In this document: piece after piece, positions 24,291 through 37,830 of the stretch
How the letters are laid out: each line of letters starts with the position of its first letter
How positions within the stretch are numbered: the stretch's first letter is position 1
Source: Phylloscopus collybita
Lineage: Eukaryota > Chordata > Aves > Passeriformes > Phylloscopidae
DNA: 64,000 nt
Direction: 5' to 3'
Assembly: GCA_027886175.1 (NCBI GenBank)
Contig: JAJNNQ010000002.1
Span: 6,630,001-6,694,000 of the forward strand
Notes under the pieces: generated by a model
The model's database searches: none
Told to the model about the DNA's origin: nothing
The model's input: only the letters and a program-made list of their open reading frames with translations
Program-made: the position numbers and the translations under genes

Positions 24291-27200
24291 TCAGTTTAAA
24301 TGAGCTTTGTGAATTGGTCTCTCCTTTTCTCCCACTCTTTCGCAGGCAGCCTTGTTGAGGCGCTCCTGAAGAAAGCCTGTGCATTAACCTGTGCTGCATT
24401 AAGCACAGTTCTGCTGTTAATCAAGGCTCGTGCAGCCACCGCCGCCGCCGCAGCACCGCTCCGGCACCGCCACGGCTGTGGGGAACCTGCCGAGCTGAGC
24501 AACTCCACTTGGCAGTTATTTCCTAACCTTCCACTCTTCTCCCTCGCTAAAGGCTTTCCTTGTTCTCATCCAGCCTCAGGAATCCCCATGCTCAGACAGT
24601 AGAAGGTGTGAGTGCAGGGTTTACATCCACTCTGTGCCCCCAGGAGCACCCCAAGAGCTTTTCTCTCCTCGCCCCCTTCCCCACCCCTGGCTGGTCTCCC
24701 ATTGCCACCTCCACGCTGCCAGTGGCAGAGGTGCTCCGGCCCAGTGGGGAATTCCAAGAGACTTGTTCCAGAAGTAACTGTATCCAGCTCAGCACTAAAA
24801 GTAAGGACAATTTGCAGAGACCAGCACAATTTAGGATCACTCACAACTCCATAACCAAAATGCTAATTACCTACTTAAGCCCCAGAACAAAGTATGCTGC
24901 ACTCGGATGTGTACACCATAATTACAAGGTATTCCTCACTGCTCCTGCTGTAAGACCCACTAATAGTATTTCATTTCATATGAATCTGGCTCTCCTCATT
25001 TCTGGTAAACTTCATGTGTATTAGGGACACCATACGAGCTAATATTTTGCTCATAAAATTCTAACACACTTGTTCTTTATGTCAGTGAAACAGTGACAAG
25101 CAAGATTCATTTTCTAAAAACTGTATTTTGATGAAGCTATCACAAATGTTAGACCACAAAGACAAATATGAATAAAAACATGACTAGTTAGTGGATAACC
25201 TTGTTTTAGGGCTTATCTTAATAAATAAAGCATCGATCTTGACAATTTAGGATCTTGCTTCATCCATTTTTGTTCCTCAGTAAAATGAACATAGTGACCT
25301 CCACTCATTCAGCATAAACCACATTTGAAATAAAATCTGTCAGCAGGAAAGTGCTCTTTTCCTGGTATATTTGGCATGAAAATAAAATTAACTGTTTTTG
25401 AAAAAAAATATTAACAGTCCTCATGAACTGGGGAACCCAAGTTTCCTCAGGTCAAATGTGACAGCTCTATCCCAAGTCAACAGACTAAAGCTACTTGCTC
25501 TGGGCAAAGATCTGGTCCTGCTTCCTTAGAAATGACCTTTACACTTCTGATGCATTGATAAAAGGCAAGATCATGCCCTTGGGTACATCTCCATCAGAGG
25601 ATGGACTTCATCAGAGTAGGGTGAGATAAATAAGGGAGAAAAGACAGGGTCTGAAGTCAGGACATATTTCCTTGCTTTTCCATATAGGTTTTGAGATGCT
25701 CATTTCTTGGAGGGAACCAAGGGGACCAGCTAGGATAGCTACTTAAATATCTGGATAGATGGGACTCCAAGCAGTTCATGTCACGTCACATCATATATAT
25801 AATATAATTTTACCTAATCTGCTAATTCACAGATGATAAAAAACTATGAATCTTTTTTTTTTTTCTTTTTAAATTGAGCACTTCTTACTGAACCCAAGAT
25901 GAATTTGGCTACACAAAAATCCTCATAAATTTTAAGTTTGCATCTCAGTCAGTATCTGCTTCAATAAAGTGATAGTGGAACAATCTGAGTATTTACCCCA
26001 AAAATAAATATCCCAGGGCTGGGGAGAGTCTGTATCAGGTGTGCTCCAGTACAGCATTGCCCCAGCTGCACCAGGTTGCATCAGGATGAGACCAGAGTGA
26101 TACTGGGCTGAGTTTGCCCTGTATCTTAACACAGATGCAAAAAGCAAAAGACACCAAAACTCTCTGGCAGCTCTGCAGTGCGAAATTCAAACACAGGCTG
26201 CAAAAGTGTAAATGTGCAAATCATAGTTTAAAGAAAGGCTTTCCTCCTGAGGGAGGGGTATCTCACTGCTACCATCTCGTAGCGTTTTCTCAGCACAAAC
26301 CACACCAACCACGTTGGTTGAATGCCTGCACTGAGTGCTGCACTGGAGGACTTGATGCTCAGCAAAAATCCCAGCCAGGTTACTCAAGAACTCTTTCATA
26401 GCACGACTGTGATCAATTTTGAGGGCATATCAAAGCACAAGACAGCACTTAAATTTTAAAGAGACATTCTAACCTATCTGCCTGAAATAATTTAGCAGTT
26501 GCTGTTACAGAAAGCACAAAAGTTTCCCCTATTATAAAATACAAAGGAAAAAAAAAACCCAAAATTGCTTCCTGCTGCCACCTTACTTTATTTATTTTGA
26601 TCTTTTTATAATGGTCAGCCACTTGCACTATGCTGTTCTCCAAGATAATCAATTTTCTTAGTTATTTTTATGGATTTTTCATATTGAATGATAAAAAGAG
26701 GATGCTGGAGAAAGGTAAAATATTTTTAAATTTGGGGGGAAAATATACGATTAAAATAAGGTGAGAATTAGCTACAATTTGAAACAGCTGCACAGAATCC
26801 CAGTAGTTGTCTTCCTTTCATATGACATGGTAACATATATTTTTTTTAACATACTGTGAGCCAAATCTGTCTTTTCTACCCACTCAAAAATCAACAGATT
26901 TAACAGAATGGAAACAGGAGGGAAATCTGAACATTTCCCATTAGTTTGATATGTTTGTCTTAGTTTTATGCACAATAAGAAGAATTTTCTTGCACTCAGA
27001 CTTTGAACAGAGAGCTGCTTGCGAGTTTTGTATGTGAGGTGAGCTCAGTATCCAGACTAAAGAACCTACCTCAGCCTCAGCCTCAAAAGCAGAATGAAAG
27101 AGAAAGGGAGTTCAAACTTTTGAAAGTTTCTTTAAAAATTGCTGTTTACATACACATCAAAGAAGGTGTTGGATTGCATTAAGTGTGAAGAAAGTCTTCG

Positions 27201-27412
27201 TTAAGCACTGAAGGCATTATTTCCATTTTATAGAGCATAGCTGCTCCACGATACTCAAATTCTAACTTTGATAAAGCATTCTGCAAAACTGGTCTGTCGG
27301 TAGGATATGGCAGAGAATGTTCCACCTGAAGCAGAAACTTCAGTCTTTTTAAAAACATTGAAGTGGACAACAAATCTTTGTGTTACAGATTTAGGGGACA
27401 AGACATTAAACT

Positions 27413-27472
27413 GCTGTAAATCAGCATTGCTCTAATTGCTTCTGTAAAGCTCCAGCAATTTACATGCACTGA
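27413..27472. repeat. Imperfect inverted repeat, possible ancient amniote repeat
   Basis: The arms tgtaaatcagcattgct and agctccagcaatttaca are near reverse complements, separated by about 15 bases. The wording resembles a repeat end seen widely in reptiles (gtaaatcagc ... gctcc ... aatttaca). It is too short to assign a family. Confidence 0.4.
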
Positions 27473-30400
27473 GGGATGGATTGTGTTATTGTTGAAATAT
27501 TGAACTTTAGAAATACTGTAAAAATCTATAAATAACCTGTAAATTTATGTGACACTTATTAACAGATTTTTAATCAGAGAGGGATTTTGTTTTACATGAT
27601 ACAATTCATCATTTTGTATTCTTCGTTGTTTACTCAATCTGTAATAAAGGTGACCTATGTATTTTCAGAACTTTTTCTTTGTTATAAAGCTTACTTTTAC
27701 CACAAATATTCTACTGCTTTGAATGAACTAGCCTTGTTACCTTTAAACCCTGGGTAAGTAGTTAACATCCTTTTAAACAGTGTTTTTATAGAGTATTGGA
27801 GCCTGAAGCAGATATTCTCCCATTTTATCTTCTGGAGACACAGCAACAACCTGAACCGAGTCCCATCTCTGGGTGAGATTTATGACCAAATGTTTTATAC
27901 TGATTAATAAATATTTTGGACATAAAAAACCACCCCAACGATGAAAGGCATAACTTCTGTCAGGAATATTTTGATGTTTTTTTGCCATTTCTTCAGCAAG
28001 AAAGCTTTAATTAAAAAAAGTTATTACTTTTTTACACTATGGTGCTCATGTTGAGTGAACGTTTATATCAGGATCAGTAGGACTTTGATATGGAAATTTT
28101 AAAGGAAGAGCTTGTTTTAAGGACTGCACACTCTCTACTAAGTTATTTCACCTTTAAAAGGACAAATTATTTTAAAAGTTTGCCATCATCATCTCAATAA
28201 CAGGGATAACAACTTTGCAGCTCTTAGCCATAAACTCTAAACTCTTTCTGGTCTGGAAATACAGATGAAAAAGTCATCTGTTAAATGCATGAAAAAAAAT
28301 TAATAGGTATTTTTTTTTGAGTTCTCTGAGTTGCCTTTTTCTGTTGGAGCAAGAGGCTCAGTTTTTATAGACCCCAACTCTGCGACAATCAGATGTTGAT
28401 TTTATGAAAATCAGCATAAGTGAAATTAACATCTTAGGGTAAATAAAAACCTGAACATAGAAATAAGGTTGAAAACTAGTTGCCCATTAAACTCCACATT
28501 CTCATCAAAAGGGCACATTCTCATCTGCACATTCCATATCAAAATATCAGAAACAGAAAAACAGTTAAAATACTGCTACTACTACTAATAATAATAATTA
28601 AAAAAACCCTGTGGAATTTTGGGCACATTCAGAGATTAAAAGTAGAAAGCAGCGGAGATATTATAATAGCAAAAATTGATGATGCAAGGAAAAAAAATAA
28701 TGTTTTCATCTTACTTCAGTCTGCAATGAGGAGCTGATCCCTTCTGCAACCTTTGTGAGCAGCAGCCTCTGCTCAGGCACCTAAGGTAGGAAAAGTTCCA
28801 TGTGATTTACTGGTGTCCTGAAGAGTAACGCTTTCCTGTTTCTTTAATCAAAAATACATATTTTTCAAACTAGGAAAACACAGCTATTTGACTCAAAGCA
28901 CTTCCACCAGTGAATGTGTGAAGGTGAAAATTAAAACATGTTAAACAACTTTGGGCAATAAATCAGGAATGAGGGACAGCATGAGGCATAGCCATGACAC
29001 ACTGACAGTGAGCCAGACTCTTTGAGATATTTTATACTGAAGCAGATAAGGAAGGATTTTTAAAAAAAAAGAGTAAATCAATCTACTTATTCTCAATTCC
29101 TGCCCTCAAATGTACTAAATAATTCAGTGTCTGACTCTTCCCTTACAGGGCAGGGACACAACTTGTGCATCCCCATGCGAGAGGGCATTTTTGCAAAGCC
29201 CTGAAAACTCTGGCTGATTTGAACTGAAACATTGTCCCACCACGTCGGGCTCTCTAATGACTGTCACATCACATAAACACCGTTTATGGAGTGTTTTTTA
29301 AACAGCTGCTGGAAAACCGCCTAGGAAGCACCCGAGCTCCCACGGTGAACCTGTCGCTGCCCAGGTGGGTTTCACAACTGGCTTTGGGTTGCACTCTTGC
29401 TGGTGCTCCTGTGGGTGGATTTGGCCATGGATCAGCCTTGGAGAACAGACCCAGCATACTGCACAATATGACACTAATAAATACAGAAAACATCCTGGTT
29501 TTCTCTCCGGAGGGGCCCGCGTTAGCCTTCAAATTCATCTCCCTGGTCTTCCCAGTATAACCTCATCGCTGCAGCTAAAACCTGATGGTATTTTTAGACC
29601 AAATTTTGTACTTTAAAACAAGGAGTGTTACAGCCCAGTTCTTTAATAAACCCCACCGATATGGATCCTGCAGTCCCTTGTAGCATTTGGAGAAATGAGT
29701 GCTCACAGATCCTATTTCAAGGCAGGGACGCAAAGGCTAATCTCTCTCTCTCCTGTTCTTTTTCCTAGCTGCACAGGGAGAAAAACGTGAGAAAATATGT
29801 AATTCCAGAGTGCTGTGGCAGCATTAAACTACAGCTTCTCACCCCATATATTGCCTTTTTAAACTGCAGTCTTGCAGAGAATGTTAAGGTGAGCGGTAAA
29901 TGACTTAATGGCAGCTTAATATTCTGCACATACCCATAACAGACATTTTAGTTGCTTTTAATTGATGTAGCTGCTAGCTTTGTTAAACTCTCCAGGAGAG
30001 TAGTTCTCACTGGGAATGAGCCTCCTAGAAAGTATCAGTTTGCAAAAACACAATAGTTTGAGCGATAATTGTGCAGAAAGAGACTTCTGGATTTCTTTGC
30101 AGTTGAATAAGAGCGTTTTGTTTCACTTTTGTATAACCCAACATCGGGTGCCTAAATTGTAGTCAAACTTTCCGAACAGCTAAATAAAGAAACATGGGGT
30201 AAGTCACTTTTAAGATAAAATGGGGACTCTAAGATTTTAACCAAACAGAACATTTTTATGGCTGTGAGCACATAAAAAGAAAATTATGTAGGAGAAGTCC
30301 TGCTGTTACTTAAACAGTAGCTTTCAGCACTCATAAAATACATGGTGTTAAATTATTTTCCACTTATAAATCAGCTGGCTCTGGTCTGTACATTAGCACA

Positions 30401-30772
30401 AGCTTTAACTGGTTTCCGGCTCCTTAACTGGCCTTCACATAACTCCATTTAACCCTGAATGAAATGCTGCTGGCATGGCACTGAGCCCCAACCATCACAA
30501 CTAAAAATATATATAACCCCAGAAAGAGCACACAGAAAATGATTGCAATCAGCAAAGAAAATTAGAGGGCAATTAAAAAAAAACAAACTGTGTTATTCCA
30601 TTGGGCCGACTGGCAACCTCACCTTCTGTTTGGGGGTCGGGGGGAATGAAAAAAAAAAAAAAGGTAATCTTGAAAATTAACTTTTAGGGGGTTTTGAGCT
30701 TGTAAAAATAGTAGAGGATCTGAAGGTGCGTCTCAGCAGGTTTTGCCTGCCTGTCTAGTACCGAGACTTTTT

Positions 30773-30839
30773 GCGTGATCAAAGAATACATGACAGTGAA
30801 TGGATCTATGCTTGTAAATATCAAACGGTTTGATCACGC
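30773..30839. promoter_or_regulatory. Perfect 11-bp inverted repeat with TCF/LEF-like cores
   Basis: GCGTGATCAAA (30773-30783) and its exact reverse complement TTTGATCACGC (30829-30839) flank 45 bases. The left arm runs on to GATCAAAG, which fits the TCF/LEF core A-T-C-A-A-A-G. The surroundings have no recognisable repeat. Factor binding is inference only. Confidence 0.4.
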
Positions 30840-33701
30840 TAAAAGACTTTATTGAAGTTCCCCACTTTTTAATCAAACAAGAAACATCCACCTCCAGTAG
30901 CCATAAAAAAAAAAAAAAAAAAGCCTGCTATGATATTAGAATTAAAGAAAAGTACTAAATGGAACTTGTGGAAAAGGGGTTTGCTTACCATAATATGGGA
31001 TTTCCATTTATGTCATCTTTGTGCAGAAAATTGCAACCCTTATTATTTTACCATGTAACGGTAGAAAAAATATTTGATTACACCAATATTAAGTCTGCAA
31101 TGGCCCACAAGAAATAAGCCATGCTCATGTACACAGCCTTTTAAAAGAAAATTAAAAGCATAATAATGAAATGAATACATCACTGACTTGGTTTGTTGTG
31201 TTTTTCTCTTCTGCTTTATGGTTAAATCCACAGCATCAAAATCTACAACTGGCCTGTGGAGAGGTTTTCAATACTATTTCTGTCACTTAGTATGATAATT
31301 TGCACCCCACCCCACCGGCCCCCCCCGAAAAAAAAAGAAGTTAAAAATGCCATTCTGAATGAACACACGGAGTTCTGAATAAAAGGAGCCAATAATTTAC
31401 AGTAGGATGATAAGAGTGTAATATTGCTTTAATATAATGTATTAATGAAAATTGCCATTGTAAGATAGATAAGACCTAATAATATAAGTCTCATTGTGTC
31501 CTGTGAGTTGGAGGCTTTAGTAAGTTATATGTTGGTGCTGTGTGGCTGGCATGAAACCTGACACAATTTCGAAGACTCGCCATTTCCAGTGCCACCAGTG
31601 CCTGAATTTATTTTCCCTGGAAAAACCTAAGCAGGCACTTCCCTGCTCTGTCAGGTACTACTGTGCTCCTCTGCCATCTCCTGCCTGCTGCAGAGTTCAT
31701 GAAAACATGTTTTCATTATTTTTAATGCAACTTAATACATTTATTTTCATCCCATTTTAAACGTTGGGTGAACTAGATTTAAAAAAATTCCCTGTGGCTT
31801 TTTTTAGTCTTCACTCCTTAATGTACTGACATTTTTAAAATGGGCAATGGGACGATAGGGGGAATGGCAGATTAATTTCTTGTCCTTATTTTATATCAGT
31901 GTAGCTCAGCATCGCTCTGTAGTGTTCCCGCTGCTTTTGCAAGCATCCTGTATTCGCAACGATGAGGACTTGCACTTCTGTTTATTAAATGGCAGCTTGT
32001 TTATCTCTGCTAATTGCCAGGAAGAAAACTAAGCCACTTTTCCCTCTGTGGACCACTATTTATAGTCAGGAAGAGCAGCCCTGCACATATGCAGGGGGGT
32101 ATTTGTGTGAAGGAGGTTAACGTGCAGTTACAGCAATCTCGTCTGCCAGGAGGGAGGCAATTGTCTTCCTGATGTAAGAAGGCTGGATGAGAACACAGTG
32201 TGGGTTTTAAACCCAAAATGTATTTCAAGGAGGGGAGAGAAAGCTTTTGAGCATATCCATGCAAAAAAAAAAAAAAAAAAAAAAAAAAAGTATTTTTAAC
32301 AGCATGGGTTTTCATACTTTCATATCAATATTTTGCCTGTGCCTTTGGAAAGTATTTTACAGTGTTAATGAAGGTGCACAAAACTGCAATTTGCTCTCCA
32401 AAATGTTTAGAGGCTGCTATAAGAGGAGCCAAGAAGGAAAGGGGATTTATCCCAGTCTCCTCTTCTCTGAGAAAATCACTCTGGGAGGTGATGATTTTTC
32501 TGCACTACCCCACAGACTCTTCTGGGTTTTGTTTCTGAAACCCTCAGAAAGTTTTTCTGTGCAAAACCCACTACCAGAAATCCTGCCGTCCATTTTGGAG
32601 GAAGTATGTTGTTTTCAAAATAATTTGCTACTCCCTGTGTCTGTTCTGGCACAGCCAAGAGCAGCTCCATGATGGCAGAGATGAAAAATAGGTAATATTT
32701 ATAATAAATCAAATTTGTTCTGGGAAGTTGATTTTTTGGAGTTTATTTGTCCAACAAGATTATAGAGAGAACTTTGTGTCTTTACAGATGGAGTTCTCCT
32801 GCTCCAAACTGCATGTTTTCAATAAGTATTATAAATACTTATACGTTAAAGTACACAAACTTATTTCTATGAACTTCTTTTCCACCCTCTAGTACATTTC
32901 ATGGGCCCTGTTTCTTTCATCCCAAATAATGCTTACAGCCTTTAAATCTCAAACCCACAAACCAAGGTTTACAAGCGTTGATTTGGAGATCGATATTTTC
33001 ATGCATATTCTAGCACTGAAGGCAGCACGCTGAGGAGGGATAACCCAACTTCATTTACAATCTTATAATACTTAGTGCCTCAAGTTATGTGCTTTTTACA
33101 TTCAGAAATGAAAATAAGCCCTGAAAAAATATTCCAAAACACTGAAAATGAGGGAAAGAAACAGACGAATGGAGGAAGATTTTAAATAGGCATTTTCTTA
33201 CTTTGTCAAGATTGAAAAGAGGCATTACTTAAATGGAATTATATATTTTACAGAGAAAGAAAACATTAAGTGATCATAAAATACATTTTCCCCAGGAGGT
33301 GATGGTGGTGGTGGGCTGGCCAGCCCTTCTAAGGACAGCTCCTGTCTGATGGCAACGAAGAGTTCACCTAAAAATGAACAGCACATTTCTAAACCTGGCC
33401 TCTCATGGTTCCCATTTCAGCTTAGTGGCTGCAATTAGCAATTAAACAGGAGAAACAAATGCCAGTATTTTGATGCACGAGGGTTAGTTTCATTTCTGAC
33501 CTGGAAATGACAATGCAGACACACAGGGAGCAAAAAGTCATGTAACACCAAGAGGAAAACATACCATGTTAGCTGGGATGCTCAAATCATGCTGCATTAA
33601 TATGCACAAAAGAATTAAAATAATTAAAAGCCTTTAAGAAAGGGGATGTTTGGTTTTGGTTTGTTTTTTTTTTTAAGCCATGTAGTGTCATTGCTTATTC
33701 A

Positions 33702-36029
<2,328 letters not shown>

Positions 36030-36845
36030 GGCCCTTCAGCTCACACCCCCGCGCCCCCCGCGCCCCTCGCCCTCCTCCAAAGCCAGCCTCCCACTTGGAA
36101 ACCTCCCGGCAGCCCGAAGACCCCGCGGCGAAGGGAGACGGCCGGCGGCGGACCTTCGGGCCATGAAAGCCCTTGGCGCTCCAGCCACTTGTTTCTCTGG
36201 TTGAAGCGGAGTTTGCCAAAGTCCTGGGCTCTCTCTCAGTTGTTGCTCTGTCTTTTAGCCGCTGCTCGCCAGCTCAGATGCAGCTGTTTAATACCTCCCA
36301 GGGGTTTTGTGCAGAAAATAATAGCTTACAAAACCTAGCTTCTCCCAGGTTCTACTATTTCAGCTTTATTTCCGAACAGCTGGTCCGTGTCTTTGTCCAT
36401 CCCCTTCCCTCCCGGCCACGGCGAGAATTCGGCAGGAAACCTCTGGCCGCTACCTACGCCCTGAGAGCCACCACCGCTGGTGGTGGGGGTCAAAGAGCAA
36501 CCCTCGCCCTTGGAAACGGGGACAAAAAAAAAAACAACAAAACCCCAAACTTCGCGCCCCGTCTAGACAGGTCAAGGTGCAAGATGCTCCTCTCCCTGTT
36601 GCATCTTCCGGAAAGGGGCGTGAACCGGAGCCAAGTGCACAGCAAACACCCGCGCCGCATCCCTGCCCCTTTAGAAGACTTCTTTTTTTTTTTTTTTTTT
36701 TTTTTTTTCTTCCTTCTTCTTCTTTTTCTCTCCACCCTCTGCTGATCAAAGTAGGAAGTTTTCATGACAACCATAGTCAAAGGGCCTGCATCGCAAATGA
36801 ACTCGATTTCGGCGATGTTGATATATCCCGGCTCCATTGTCTCTT
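36030..36845. promoter_or_regulatory. CpG-rich island, candidate promoter or enhancer
   Basis: CpG dinucleotides are dense in otherwise CpG-poor surroundings. I count about 16 in the first 150 bases (cgcgcccc, gcggcgaag, cggccggcggcgg), and more follow around 36400-36660 and 36790-36835. It lies about 2.1-2.9 kb upstream of the CNPY1 exon on that gene's strand. It could be a CNPY1 or non-coding RNA promoter, or a developmental enhancer; the sequence alone cannot decide. A T-rich tract (about 36683-36723) interrupts it. On the minus strand an ATG in a good context (gacaATGG, 36837) opens a short frame across its edge. Confidence 0.55.
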
Positions 36846-37592
36846 TTCAGACACAGTATGAACCCTTCCGGTCTCAATGATTACATTACAGAAGGACTTT
36901 CACATGTGGGCTTCATTTGCACAAAGGGGTTGCCTTGCTTCACCACCATCTGGCCACAAATCAGATAAATAAAGGCAGGAGAATTAAAATTAAAGCTTAG
37001 AGGGTTGTTTTTTTTTTTTTCCTCTCTCTCTCCCGCTTCGTCTTCTTCTTGCACCAGGCCCATTATGAAATCTCTCCCTCCCCCAGTCACAAACGGGTGG
37101 GGAGTCTACTTTTTATGAAAACTGGGAAGAGCAAAAAAAGTGTCTAAAAAAAAAAGACACAAAAAAAAGTCTGGGAAAAGCAAAAAAGTGCCTAGTAGGA
37201 AAAAAGGACAAAAAAAAGAAAAAAAAAAGACAGCAGCTTTTAATCCCAACGCTGTTTGTAGGGCAGCATAACTTATTTTACAGTAAAGACAGTCTCTCAC
37301 AAAACCACACTTTGCTGTGAAAATTCCATCACATCCACTGGGATGCAAATATTGTTTTTCAGGAAAACAGAATGTTTCGCAAACTGGAAAAAAAAAGCTG
37401 GTGGAGGCAGAAGGTGGTGGCAGAAGTGGAGTTTGAAACTTGTGCTCCAAACTCTGCTGCTTCTTCCCCTTGCCAGGACAGGGACTGCAGGGGCTCCAGC
37501 AGCTCAGGCACAGAGCAAGCAATTTTCCCCCCAAAATTCCAAGAAATATGTGGCAGTTTCTGAAGGTAAAAATTAAAAACACCTGTGAACGT

Positions 37593-37662
37593 GGAAGGAA
37601 GGAAGGAAGGAAGGAAGGAAGGAAGGAAGGAAGGAAGGAAGGAAGGAAGGAAGGAAGGAAGG
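37593..37662. repeat. (GGAA)n tetranucleotide array, about 17 units
   Basis: A pure GGAA repeat of 70 bases ending in ggttgg. It is a second array of the same motif as at 22.5 kb. Confidence 0.97.
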
Positions 37663-37782
37663 TTGGTTTTATAGCCCTTACGACAGAAGGTGAGACCTGA
37701 CCTCACAGTCTGATTTCAGCCCTGGCATCGCTTTTACTGAGGTCAGTGCTGCTCTGGGAGAGATTGGGGTGGTTTTTTTGGT

Positions 37783-37784
<2 letters not shown>

Positions 37785-37828
<44 letters not shown>
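37785..37828. repeat. Poly-T run of 44
   Basis: An uninterrupted T run after two ggtggtttt units. Seen on the minus strand it is a 44-base A tail, but no retrogene or SINE body is recognisable next to it. Confidence 0.95.

Positions 37829-37830
<2 letters not shown>

Noticed and set aside
25500..25522. Minus-strand D-L-C after an ag, considered as the last CNPY1 exon
   Set aside because: The acceptor lacks a pyrimidine tract and the reading continues without the expected short tail.
27179..27988. Two minus-strand frames (27179-27373 and 27773-27988) considered as CNPY1 3' exons or a retrocopy
   Set aside because: Neither contains canopy motifs, the sequence between them is full of stops, and no good splice sites bound them.
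36173..36745. 190-codon plus-strand frame over the CpG island
   Set aside because: It ends in a poly-Phe tract made by a T run, with no recognised domain. GC-rich DNA keeps frames open by chance.
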